Counted from the first letter of the stretch, positions 47,619 to 55,773 are shown. The stretch: 64,000 nt of DNA from Flavobacterium praedii (GCF_026810365.1 NZ_CP113948.1:1947001-2011000), one strand, 5' to 3'. Notes: generated by a model not told the origin, from the letters alone. Translations and numbers: made by a program.

Positions 47619-48797
47619 TTAATACTCAAAAGTACCGTATTCACTTGTAATTGTAAGTTTTTTTGAATCACAAGCTTCTACCCTACCTACTATTTGTGCC
47701 TCTACATTGAATGATTTTGAGAGAGCAATAATGTCCTGAGCAATGGATTCCGGTACATAAATTTCCATACGATGACCACAGTTGAAAACTTGATACATTT
47801 CTTTCCAATCAGTTTTGGACTGTTCTTGTATCAATTGAAACAAAGGCGGAACTGGAAATAAATTATCTTTTATGATATGCAGATTTTGTACAAAATGCAA
47901 AATTTTGGTTTGAGCACCACCACTGCAATGTACCATTCCGTGAATATCTTTGGACGTATATTTATCTAAAATTTTCTTGATTATTGGTGCATAAGTCCTG
48001 GTTGGAGAAAGCACTAATTGGCCTGCATCTATAGGTGAATTTTCAACAGCATCGGTCAATTTTACTTGGCCTGAATAAATTAATTCCTCTGGAACGGCTG
48101 CATCAAAACTTTCTGGATATTTGGTTGCTAAATATTTTGAAAAAACGTCATGACGAGCAGAAGTTAATCCGTTACTTCCCATTCCGCCGTTATATCCTTT
48201 TTCGTAAGTTGCCTGACCAAAAGAAGCCAATCCTACGATAACATCCCCTGCTTTTATATTTGCATTATCAATTACTTTGGAACGTTTCATTCTAGCTGTT
48301 ACGGTAGAATCTACGATGATCGTTCTGACCAAGTCGCCCACATCGGCAGTTTCACCACCTGTGGAATGAATGGTAACGCCAAAAGAATTCAACTCTTGGA
48401 TCAATTCTTCGGTTCCGTTGATAATTGCTGATAGAACTTCACCGGGAATAACGTTTTTATTTCTTCCAATAGTCGAGGAAAGCAAAATATTATCAGTTGC
48501 TCCTACACACAATAAGTCATCAATATTCATAATTAAAGCATCTTGAGCAATGCCTTTCCAAACCGAAATATCTCCAGTTTCTTTCCAATACATATATGCT
48601 AAAGAGGATTTGGTACCAGCGCCATCGGCATGCATAATCAAGCAATAATTTTCATCCTGCGTTAAATAATCAGGAACAATTTTACAAAATGCTTGAGGAA
48701 ATAATCCTTTGTCTATATTTTTGATGGCATTGTGTACATCTTCTTTGGATGCCGAAACACCGCGTTGTGCATATCTTTTTGAAGTATCTGAACTCAT
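47619..48797 (-). CDS. purM: Phosphoribosylformylglycinamidine cyclo-ligase (AIR synthase)
   Basis: 392 residues from ATG 48797 (MSSDTSKRYAQRGVSASKED); the frame is open to 48851, but the -7 box (48821-48828) lies there. It closes the imidazole ring in purine synthesis (FGAM to AIR, using ATP). MHADGAGTKSSLAYMYW, DALIMNIDDLLCVGATDN, HSTGGETADVGDLVRT and NGGMGSNGLTSARHDVF are conserved in the Bacteroidota-type PurM, and the C-terminal PurM_C domain ends LTITSEYGTFEY. It is not in a pur operon here. Confidence 0.92.
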   Translation of the reverse strand: MSSDTSKRYAQRGVSASKEDVHNAIKNIDKGLFPQAFCKIVPDYLTQDENYCLIMHADGAGTKSSLAYMYWKETGDISVWKGIAQDALIMNIDDLLCVGATDNILLSSTIGRNKNVIPGEVLSAIINGTEELIQELNSFGVTIHSTGGETADVGDLVRTIIVDSTVTARMKRSKVIDNANIKAGDVIVGLASFGQATYEKGYNGGMGSNGLTSARHDVFSKYLATKYPESFDAAVPEELIYSGQVKLTDAVENSPIDAGQLVLSPTRTYAPIIKKILDKYTSKDIHGMVHCSGGAQTKILHFVQNLHIIKDNLFPVPPLFQLIQEQSKTDWKEMYQVFNCGHRMEIYVPESIAQDIIALSKSFNVEAQIVGRVEACDSKKLTITSEYGTFEY

Positions 48798-48820
48798 TTT
48801 TATGTTGTGTAGTTGTGGGA

Positions 48821-48828
48821 CAAAGATA
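48821..48828 (-). promoter_or_regulatory. -7 box for purM
   Basis: TATCTTTG on the minus strand, 23 bp before the ATG. Confidence 0.5.
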
Positions 48829-48863
48829 ATTTTAATGTGACAATTAAACAATTATAAAAGGAA

Positions 48864-48938
48864 TCAATTTCAATGGCAATAAAAACGGCAATATCAATTG
48901 AAATTTCAATAGCAATTGCAATGGAAATAGCAATGGTA
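48864..48938. repeat. Degenerate CAAT-rich short repeats
   Basis: CAATGGCAAT, CGGCAATATCAATTGAAATT, TTCAATAGCAATTGCAATGG and AAATAGCAATGG follow each other as imperfect 6-bp units (CAATGG / CAATAG / CAATTG), including the palindrome TTGAAATTTCAA. Non-coding. Confidence 0.5.
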
Positions 48939-48985
48939 AATTTCAAAAAGGCTAAGATTAGCAATCTGTAATCTTTAATAATCTG

Positions 48986-49870
48986 CTAATTGGCAACAAT
49001 TTCAATCTCTACACGACGATTTGCTTCCCGTTCTTCTTCCGTTTTTTCGGGCAAAGGAAACAATGGTTTTGAGCTTCCAAAACCTATAAATGTCATCCTA
49101 CTTTTATCAATTCCGTTGAATTCTAAAAACTTATAAATCGCTTTGGCTCTTTGAGTACTTAAATCCCTAATATCTTTTTGCACACAACAAATATGGCCTT
49201 GTATTTGAATTTTTAAATCGGGACAACTTTTCATTACGGTCAGAAGTTCAAACATAACTGACCTGGATTGAGGCATTATGGCAAAAGTATCGACAAAAAA
49301 ATTCATGCTTTCTAATTTCAGCTTCTCCCCAACATTGGCTAGGCTTACTTTTTTCATAAAGACGGTATCTATTTTAATATTCAACGTTGAACCATCTGGG
49401 TTTTCGAAAACATAAACATCTGAGAATTTAACTTTAGGTCTTATCTTTTCAACTACAACTTCTTTCTTTTTTGCAATTATTTTTTCTTCATTTACAAAAT
49501 CTTTTGGCTGAATGAAGTAAAGTGTAACTTTTCTATTTTCAGCTTTAATAGCAGATGAAGTATGTTGCTCCCCAAAGTTAATTGTCTTGAAATCCTCTCT
49601 TATTTTTACTCTGTTTTTTATGATACCAAAAACGTAATCGATTCGTTTTCTGGCCAAAGTATCATTGTACCCAACGGATCCTTCTTCATCACAAAAACCA
49701 TATACACCTATTACTTTAATCTCTTTATTAACAGTCAACCATTTGTTTAATTTTGATAATTCTTCTTTTTGCAATACAAACTTATTACTTTCAAAAAAAT
49801 ACGAAACTTGTTCTTGTGCCATGACACATGATACTGAAAAGCAAACGAACAAAGTGATAAAAAACTTCAT
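48986..49870 (-). CDS. Exported protein with two OmpA-like domains
   Basis: 294 residues with a signal peptide (MKFFITLFVCFSVSCVMAQ). The second OmpA-like domain (about 185-292: FFVDTFAIMPQSR, KIQIQGHICCVQKDIRDLS, FIGFGSSKPLFPLPEKTEEE, ANRRVEIEIV) has the peptidoglycan-binding Arg region. The first (about 20-125: QVSYFFESNKFVLQKEEL, GVYGFCDEEGSVGYNDTLA, AENRKVTLYFI) is a divergent copy. No beta-barrel is present, so it should be periplasmic and hold the envelope to peptidoglycan. It lies 179 bp downstream of the curli-locus lipoprotein and has its own -7 box. Confidence 0.88.
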   Translation of the reverse strand: MKFFITLFVCFSVSCVMAQEQVSYFFESNKFVLQKEELSKLNKWLTVNKEIKVIGVYGFCDEEGSVGYNDTLARKRIDYVFGIIKNRVKIREDFKTINFGEQHTSSAIKAENRKVTLYFIQPKDFVNEEKIIAKKKEVVVEKIRPKVKFSDVYVFENPDGSTLNIKIDTVFMKKVSLANVGEKLKLESMNFFVDTFAIMPQSRSVMFELLTVMKSCPDLKIQIQGHICCVQKDIRDLSTQRAKAIYKFLEFNGIDKSRMTFIGFGSSKPLFPLPEKTEEEREANRRVEIEIVAN

Positions 49871-49889
49871 AATTTGAGGATATTTTACT

Positions 49890-49897
49890 CAAATTTA
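49890..49897 (-). promoter_or_regulatory. -7 box for the double-OmpA gene
   Basis: TAAATTTG on the minus strand, 20 bp before the ATG. Confidence 0.4.
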
Positions 49898-50049
49898 CAA
49901 TAAAATTAATTGAAAAATAATTAGCCAAAATAAAATTCAAATTTAGCTCTATTACTAACCAAAAAAGAAATACGTCTAAATTATTCTTGACTGCACAAGA
50001 AAAACTCAAACGTATTCCAACCTTTATATTCTAATAATTTAAACTATAT

Positions 50050-51543
50050 TTACTTCCATTCTGGCATAGATCCTCCTGTAAAAAGTGTCGTTCTACTGTT
50101 ACTTGTATTCCCACTACTGGAAGTTGATGTTTTCAAAATATTTTTTATGGATATTCCGTCATTCGATGTGTTTGTAAAAATGACTTCGGCTTCATTTGGT
50201 GAAAACTTCACATCCAAATCATTATATCCATTTGCTTTACTGCTGTTTAATTCCGTTGATGTATTTGTAGCTTTATCGTAGATAAATATCCTTGAATCGA
50301 ATCTTCTATAGATTGAATTTTCATTACCCGAAACGTCTCTTGTGTACACAATTTTCTGCATATTAAAAGACATATTCAAACCACTAACAGCACCTGTTAT
50401 CCCTGACAACACACTATACAGAACTTGACCATTCCACTTAATTACATAAATTTCTACATTATAACCTGATATATCATTTACTTTTAATACAATTTCTTTA
50501 CCATCTTGACTCCAATCACATTCTGAAATAAATTTACCATTTGGTGTTTTAAACATTTCAATTAAACCACCACCATCAATATTTATTCGGTATAATTTAT
50601 CAAAATTGGGATAAATAATCTGACTTCCATTCGTACTCCAACAAAAGTTAATATTCTCCATATTGAAGCCTGCGATAGGAACCGTATTTGTAATTTTCTT
50701 TACACCCGAACCATCAAGTTCCATGGTATAAATTTGATTTTGAGATCCATCGGAACTAATATATGCAATTTTATTGGTTTGCAAATTTTTTCTTGGTCTA
50801 TAACTATTTACAGAAGACGAAGTCAATTGCAATTCATTACCTGCTTCATCAGCTGTAAAAATCACATTATTAGTGTTTACTTTTTTGATATATAAAAACC
50901 TAGGATTTGGGAAAGGTAACGTCGTAAAAGAACTTGTGAGACTATTAGTTGGAGTATTTATAGCATCAGATGAAGCTACTTGCCAATAATATTTGGTACT
51001 GTATTTCAGGTCTTTCAATTCCAAACTTCTTGTTGTTAAGTCTTTATACGTTTTAATTTCGTCTGTAGTTCCATTTTTAACTGTAACTACATAGGTTAAT
51101 GAATCTTTATCCACATCGGTTGCGGTCCAAGTTAACTTTAGATTTATGGCTTGATTTTTTGATAAATCTGTTGGCGAAGTCAAAACTGGAATATCTGGCG
51201 GCCTATTATCGGCAGTAGAAACTTTCAATTCAAATATAATTTGATTGGTTTTATTCAACTCTACAGTTGCAGCTTCAAACTTAGCAATGTATTTATCTTT
51301 TCTGGCTTCAAATGTGTATTTTCCAATTGCTATTTTATCAAAAGTAAAATAGCCATCTTTATCTGTAAAATAGGTACTTGTTGAAGGATTTGAAGAAATC
51401 CTTGCATTCTCAATAGGTGCAAAAGTAACAGCATCAACTACTCTTCCTTTTACAGTACCAGTTCCGCCATCTGAAATTTTTTCTTCAGAACAGGAAGTTA
51501 CGATAACTAAGCATATTAAAATTCCAATTTTTAACTTTTCCAT
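50050..51543 (-). CDS. Curli-linked lipoprotein: CarboxypepD_reg, Fn3 and beta-propeller
   Basis: 497 residues from ATG 51543 (MEKLKIGILICLVIVTSC, lipobox Cys18); ATG 51576 adds 11 residues. Domains in order: a carboxypeptidase-regulatory-like beta sandwich (about 25-105, GTVKGRVVDAVTFAPIENA and DGYFTFDKIAIGKYTFEARK), a fibronectin type III-like domain (about 115-205, LKLTWTATDVDKDSLTYVVT), and a TolB/PD40-like propeller (about 210-490, NKIAYISSDGSQNQIYTMEL, WSTNGSQIIYPNFD, WSQDGKEIVLKVND, FSPNEAEVIFTNTS). It follows csgG by 67 bp and so probably belongs to the curli operon. A role in holding or finishing fibres at the surface is inferred only from the position. Confidence 0.82.
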   Translation of the reverse strand: MEKLKIGILICLVIVTSCSEEKISDGGTGTVKGRVVDAVTFAPIENARISSNPSTSTYFTDKDGYFTFDKIAIGKYTFEARKDKYIAKFEAATVELNKTNQIIFELKVSTADNRPPDIPVLTSPTDLSKNQAINLKLTWTATDVDKDSLTYVVTVKNGTTDEIKTYKDLTTRSLELKDLKYSTKYYWQVASSDAINTPTNSLTSSFTTLPFPNPRFLYIKKVNTNNVIFTADEAGNELQLTSSSVNSYRPRKNLQTNKIAYISSDGSQNQIYTMELDGSGVKKITNTVPIAGFNMENINFCWSTNGSQIIYPNFDKLYRINIDGGGLIEMFKTPNGKFISECDWSQDGKEIVLKVNDISGYNVEIYVIKWNGQVLYSVLSGITGAVSGLNMSFNMQKIVYTRDVSGNENSIYRRFDSRIFIYDKATNTSTELNSSKANGYNDLDVKFSPNEAEVIFTNTSNDGISIKNILKTSTSSSGNTSNSRTTLFTGGSMPEWK

Positions 51544-51610
51544 TTGTAGGCTTTTTATAAATAGTATAGACTTCACTATAATCGAATTACAATCACTTTA
51601 CTTAAAAATT

Positions 51611-52987
51611 CTATTTGCTTATCCTTTTGCTAAATCGCTGCGGTAAATAATAGCTCAACCCTAATCCGAAACAATAAAAATAATCGTCTCTTTTACCTGC
51701 TTTCATATAATCAACATTGTCTGAAAAACACATATTAAACTCGCTATATGCATTAATACCCAAATTATTTGTAATTAAATATTCCAAACCTAATCCCCCT
51801 TGTATTTTACCTTGTATATTTTCGTAAGCACTATTAAAAAAAGTACCAGTTCCTACATAAACAAAAGGGCTAAAACTATCAAAAGGGAGAATTAAAAAAT
51901 TTAGATTAATGTCAATTGAACCATAACCAACATCCAATCTGTCTTTATTTCCAACACGAAAAACACTGGCAGCTCCATTAATGCTAAAGTTTGGGGTAAA
52001 AAAATATTTGACACCTGCTTTTACTAATGGTTTAGGAACAGGATTAACATAATCACCATCAATATAGGCCGCACCTCCATCAATTTCGAATCCTACTTTA
52101 CCTCTTTTTTCATAACGATCACGACCATAAAGCAATGCTAAATCTGCAGCTTCTTTTTCTTTTTCATACGCTGTTAAAAAATCTGTAACTTCTTTATTTG
52201 TAGCTTTAACTTCCCAAATTTTATCTTTTATACCATCAACAACTAGTCCTTCAACCGCTTTTTCTATAGCTTCAGTCACTGCTAATTGTACAGGCTCATT
52301 TCTGGTAAATCCAGTTTCAACTTCTAAAAGCCTATTGAGATTTACATATCGAAACAAACTAGCATCAATACTTTGGGAAAGTATAGTCTTAGAAACATAC
52401 ACAGTGTTAAGAATTTTACCGTTTGATGTTGATACTAATCGAAGATAAATAGAAACTCGATCTTGCCTGTATTGTGTAGAAGCTCCCGCGCCAAAATATC
52501 GTGCTCCATATCCCCCCGTAATAATATTGGAATCATAGGATATAATTCCTCCTTCCAATAGTACTCCCGCAAATAATAGAGGGGTTAACGGTGCATCTTT
52601 TGTATTGGCATCTGTTGCATATTCTTGACGAGTAGACCGAATTATATTTCTCTCATTTAAGAGATTACTCAAATTCTCTCGCTCAATAGGAACAAACCAA
52701 TTTGAATCCTGAAGGGCTTTAATTAATATCGAAGTCGCTCCTTGAGTTACTGCTGTACTAAAGGTGCTTCCTATCTCTGTAGGTTTATATTGACCCGTTT
52801 GATCTTTAAACTTATAGACACCAACAACTACTTGTTCTTTTGGTGGTGGTAAATTTTTTAAAGTAATTGTTGCCGGAGTGTTTTCTCCAAAAACAGCTTT
52901 TTGAACTCCAACAGGCTGATTAAAGTAAGCACCACAACTTGTTAAAAGAAGTACATAAAAATACAGTATAATAATTTTTTGTTTCAT
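51611..52987 (-). CDS. csgG: Curli secretion channel CsgG with C-terminal barrel-like extension
   Basis: 458 residues from ATG 52987 (MKQKIIILYFYVLLLTSC, lipobox Cys18); the frame to 53065 overlaps csgF and is not used. Residues 19 to about 285 are CsgG: VVGVYKFKDQTGQYKPTEIG, STFSTAVTQGATSILIKALQ, WFVPIERENLSNLLNERNII, GGIISYDSNIITGGYGARYF, and VSKTILSQSIDASLFRYVN. The C-terminal 150 residues (VGFEIDGGAAYIDGDYV through FGLGLSYYLPQ) form regular amphipathic strands like a small outer-membrane barrel; E. coli CsgG (277 residues) lacks them. CsgG is a nonameric lipoprotein pore that secretes curlin. At the constriction the E. coli Tyr51 and Asn55 appear replaced; Phe56 is kept (TFSTAV). Confidence 0.95.
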   Translation of the reverse strand: MKQKIIILYFYVLLLTSCGAYFNQPVGVQKAVFGENTPATITLKNLPPPKEQVVVGVYKFKDQTGQYKPTEIGSTFSTAVTQGATSILIKALQDSNWFVPIERENLSNLLNERNIIRSTRQEYATDANTKDAPLTPLLFAGVLLEGGIISYDSNIITGGYGARYFGAGASTQYRQDRVSIYLRLVSTSNGKILNTVYVSKTILSQSIDASLFRYVNLNRLLEVETGFTRNEPVQLAVTEAIEKAVEGLVVDGIKDKIWEVKATNKEVTDFLTAYEKEKEAADLALLYGRDRYEKRGKVGFEIDGGAAYIDGDYVNPVPKPLVKAGVKYFFTPNFSINGAASVFRVGNKDRLDVGYGSIDINLNFLILPFDSFSPFVYVGTGTFFNSAYENIQGKIQGGLGLEYLITNNLGINAYSEFNMCFSDNVDYMKAGKRDDYFYCFGLGLSYYLPQRFSKRISK

Positions 52988-53048
52988 GAATAAGGCTATT
53001 AAAAATGAGGCTATAGAACAGTATCTTAAATATTCATAAATTAAAAAA

Positions 53049-53456
53049 TCAATTACCTGGAACAATCACCTGTGTTTGTTCTCCCGTTTCTATGTCCAGA
53101 ATATCCACAATCAATCCTAGATTTGAAGGATAAACATCAACAGATAATGTTCCAAAATCATAGGTTCCTACAGAAATTCCATTACTTCCAAACTGTTCAT
53201 CAAATAAAGAATTTGAAATTTTATTCAACAACTGATTGTTTAAATTTTCTTTGAATCGTTCCAATTGCGTGGGCTGTTTGAATCCAGAATTTGCGGTTTC
53301 TTTAAAATCATTCTGAGCTTCAGCCGAACTCATTAACATTTGATAATTAAATGTATCACCTCCAAAATTTGGATTCATCGGTTTATACACTAAAGCTTGA
53401 GCGTTTACATTAAAATAGAATCCTAGAATACAAACTAAAAATAAATATGATTTCAT
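53049..53456 (-). CDS. csgF: Curli assembly factor CsgF
   Basis: 135 residues with a signal peptide (MKSYLFLVCILGFYFNVNAQ). The mature N-terminus ALVYKPMNPNFGGDTFNYQM matches the E. coli segment FQFRNPNFGG that inserts into the CsgG pore, followed by LMSSAEAQNDFKE and the LERFKENLNNQLLNKISNSL helix, then a small beta end (DILDIETGEQTQVIVPGN). CsgF caps CsgG outside and couples secretion to nucleation. It lies 59 bp after csgE and 61 bp before csgG. Confidence 0.94.
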   Translation of the reverse strand: MKSYLFLVCILGFYFNVNAQALVYKPMNPNFGGDTFNYQMLMSSAEAQNDFKETANSGFKQPTQLERFKENLNNQLLNKISNSLFDEQFGSNGISVGTYDFGTLSVDVYPSNLGLIVDILDIETGEQTQVIVPGN

Positions 53457-53515
53457 GATATTCTGATTAAGTAATTAAAACAATACTAGTTTTTTTTTAT
53501 GTGAGTTACTATTTT

Positions 53516-54250
53516 TCAATACCTCATTATCAATTTATTTTGTTTCTCAATATTTTTAAAATATTTAAAAACATCAGAAGAAACTGTTTCCGCCATGTAC
53601 TTCAAGTAATCTTCATCAGGTCTTGAAATAAACTCATTGATAACTTCACCATCCACCAAAACCATTATTTTTGTAGTTCTACCAAATGTTAATTCTTCCT
53701 GAACAGCCACTATTTTACTTGAATTTAGCTTTAGCTTTGTGTATTCTTTATAAAATAATTCATAAAAATCATTCCCTAATTTTGTCTTAGTATCATTGGA
53801 CACAATACCCATCATTTCTAAACCATCTTTAGGCTTAGTTTCTCCAACTTTAGATTCATCATCAATTCCTATTTCAATTCTATCTTTCCCAACAATCGCA
53901 TTATTCTCATCATAGATAATCAACAGTATAATAATTTGATCGTCTTTACTTTCATTTATTTGTGTTTTTGACAATGTTACTTTTTGTTGCGGATCTAAAA
54001 TTACTCTCCCATCTTGAGCATTTTTCGAACTATTTGAATTGAGTTTGTTTTTTTTAAACACGGTCAACTTATAGGATATACTCTTATAAACAGTTTTTAA
54101 ATTCTCTGCAGTTCCACGTATAAAAAGAATATTTTCAATTTTTTCTACTTCAATTTTGGCTTTAACTTCTTTATAAACAACCTGAGAATAACTAAGTTGG
54201 CAGCAAAATAGTAAAGCGAATAAAAAATATTTTACTTCAAAAAGTTTCAT
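53516..54250 (-). CDS. csgE: CsgE-type curli adaptor with extra N-terminal beta domain
   Basis: 244 residues with a signal peptide (MKLFEVKYFLFALLFCCQLSYSQ). The C-terminal half (about 142-244) is CsgE: LEMMGIVSNDTKTKLGNDFY, ELFYKEYTKLKLNSSKIVAV and TKIMVLVDGEVINEFISRPD. Residues 24 to about 135 are an additional beta-sandwich-like domain (VKAKIEVEKIENILFIRGTA, SISYKLTVFKKNKLNSNSSK, KVTLSKTQINESKDDQIIIL) with the strand order and small-polar loop (NSNSSKNAQDG) of CsgH, the curlin chaperone of Alphaproteobacteria. The CsgH resemblance is my inference. It starts 3 bp after the csgB-like gene. Confidence 0.88.
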   Translation of the reverse strand: MKLFEVKYFLFALLFCCQLSYSQVVYKEVKAKIEVEKIENILFIRGTAENLKTVYKSISYKLTVFKKNKLNSNSSKNAQDGRVILDPQQKVTLSKTQINESKDDQIIILLIIYDENNAIVGKDRIEIGIDDESKVGETKPKDGLEMMGIVSNDTKTKLGNDFYELFYKEYTKLKLNSSKIVAVQEELTFGRTTKIMVLVDGEVINEFISRPDEDYLKYMAETVSSDVFKYFKNIEKQNKLIMRY

Positions 54251-54253
54251 CTT

Positions 54254-54775
54254 TTATCTATTATAAATGTAAACCGTTCCAGAATTTCCTGTTTGATTGA
54301 TTTGCAAGTTTTTAGAAATTGAATTGGACCCATTACTAATAATGGTCAAATTATTACCTTCTTGATTGTATGTGGTATTTATTGGATCTTCTGAATACAT
54401 AGAAAAATCACTAATAAAATTATTGTTACCGGTTTGAATAATATTTTCATTTAATTCATATGCATTTTTATAGACAGATGCATAATTATTGTTACCAAAT
54501 TGATTGACATCCACACTCCCATTATAGGTACGGACACTTATATCAGCATAATTGTAATTACCAATTTGTTTGATCTGAACTAAATTATTATTTTGAAGAA
54601 ATTGGTTGGTATTTTGAGACTTATCTAAGTATATTTTATTTTGATTATCCAAGTATTCTTTTGTAATCAAATTTGTTTCGTTTAATGAAGTACGAATAAT
54701 TTCTTCTTGTGCATTTATTTGAAATGTACAAAAAGCTAAAAGAAAAAATAAGATTATTTTACATTTTAATCTCAT
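54254..54775 (-). CDS. csgB: CsgB-like minor curlin (nucleator)
   Basis: 173 residues with a signal peptide (MRLKCKIILFFLLAFCTFQINAQ). After a non-repeated head (about 24-60) come degenerate curlin units with Gln-x-Gly-x-x-Asn: VQIKQIGNYNYADI, VDVNQFGNNNYASV, NIIQTGNNNFISD, TTYNQEGNNLTI and LQINQTGNSGTVYIYNR. This places it as the CsgB-type nucleator or a second fibre subunit, with repeats less regular than in the major subunit. Its stop is 3 bp before the csgE start, showing tight coupling. A terminator separates it from csgA upstream. Confidence 0.88.
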   Translation of the reverse strand: MRLKCKIILFFLLAFCTFQINAQEEIIRTSLNETNLITKEYLDNQNKIYLDKSQNTNQFLQNNNLVQIKQIGNYNYADISVRTYNGSVDVNQFGNNNYASVYKNAYELNENIIQTGNNNFISDFSMYSEDPINTTYNQEGNNLTIISNGSNSISKNLQINQTGNSGTVYIYNR

Positions 54776-54925
54776 GACTTTTTATTTATCTAACAGTTTT
54801 TATTTATGATTTAAAAAAAACCACAAGCCTTATATATTATTATTTTAAAGTATTCTTCAAACATTGTATACTGTAAATATTTATTAAAATCCTGTTTTAT
54901 CTGTTTTTATAAAATTATTAAAAAC

Positions 54926-54961
54926 AAAAAAAGGTAGAACCTATACAATTCTACCTTTTTT
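54926..54961. terminator. Terminator between csgA and csgB
   Basis: GGTAGAA / TTCTACC stem with a 9-nt loop and A/T runs on both sides, 14 bp after the csgA stop. It should cut most csgA transcripts, with read-through or a second promoter feeding csgB-csgG. Confidence 0.85.
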
Positions 54962-54974
54962 CTACAATTTTAAA

Positions 54975-55661
54975 TTAGTTTGATTGATAAACCAATGCAT
55001 AATTACCTTCACCAACTTGAGTAATAGTACTTACATGACAATCTCCATATTGAAGTGTCAAAGCATTATTATCCATTCCCCACTGAGTAACTTCAGAAAA
55101 GTTGTCAGTACCAAATTGACCAGTACCTGCTCCATTATCTTCTCCAGTTTGTGAGATGTTTGATGTATTAAACCAATCTCCTTGCAAAGAATAAGCATAA
55201 TTACCATCACCATCTTGTACTATTGTAGAAGAGTTTCCTACCCAAAATTGTAATGAAGTTGCATCATTATCATTTCCAGTTTGAGTAATAGAAGAATAGT
55301 TAAAACCTCCTAATTGGCCTATAACTGCATCATTGCCTGTACCAGTTTGATCAATCATTGCTAAGTTTGCCAATCCTAATTGTCCTACATAAGCATCATT
55401 TGAAGTTCCATCTTGAAAAACTGCAGCTGCATTAAACAGACCACCTTGATTAATGTCGGTTTCATTTGAATCTCCAGTTTGATCGACCAATGCTAAATTT
55501 GCAAGCCCCATTTGCAATATATCAGAATCATTCATTGTTCCTACTTGAGAAACTGCTGCTCCGTTAATAAAGCCATACTGACTCACATTACTTACGTTTG
55601 CTTGTGCAAAACCTACTACTGAAACGAGCATCGCGGAGATGCTTAAAATAACTTTTTTCAT
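54975..55661 (-). CDS. csgA: Major curlin subunit CsgA
   Basis: 228 residues with a signal peptide (MKKVILSISAMLVSVVGFAQ). The rest is about 18.5 repeats of an 11-residue curlin unit, N-x5-Q-x-G-x-x (for example NLALVDQTGDS, NDAVIGQLGGF, NYSSITQTGND), pairs of which make one 22-residue beta-solenoid turn. Units 3-6 and 7-10 are copies of one another, with MGLANLALVDQTG and LGLANLAMIDQTG. Unit 17 ends in GDC and the next begins with His instead of Asn; this is the only Cys in the mature protein. It is secreted through CsgG and polymerises as functional amyloid in biofilm matrix. It has a long leader upstream and a terminator downstream. Confidence 0.96.
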   Translation of the reverse strand: MKKVILSISAMLVSVVGFAQANVSNVSQYGFINGAAVSQVGTMNDSDILQMGLANLALVDQTGDSNETDINQGGLFNAAAVFQDGTSNDAYVGQLGLANLAMIDQTGTGNDAVIGQLGGFNYSSITQTGNDNDATSLQFWVGNSSTIVQDGDGNYAYSLQGDWFNTSNISQTGEDNGAGTGQFGTDNFSEVTQWGMDNNALTLQYGDCHVSTITQVGEGNYALVYQSN

Positions 55662-55700
55662 AATAAATATATTTAATTGGTTGTTAATACAAATTATTAT

Positions 55701-55773
55701 GTAGGTTTTTATATAATAAAAATTGGGTAATTTTATTATAATACAAGTAGGTTTATGAACAATGAAATTGGGT
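55701..55773 (-). repeat. Duplicated leader motif upstream of csgA
   Basis: GTAGGTTT (55701-55708) and AAATTGGGT (55720-55728) recur in the same order as GTAGGTTT (55747-55754) and AAATTGGGT (55765-55773), 45-46 bp apart. The first AAATTGGGT also lies in a palindrome (55712-55740, TATAATAAAA to TTTTATTATA). It lies 40-112 bp before the csgA ATG. Confidence 0.55.

Noticed and set aside
48864-48938. CRISPR-like repeats
   Set aside because: Units are about 6 bp and degenerate, with no spacers and no cas genes in the window.
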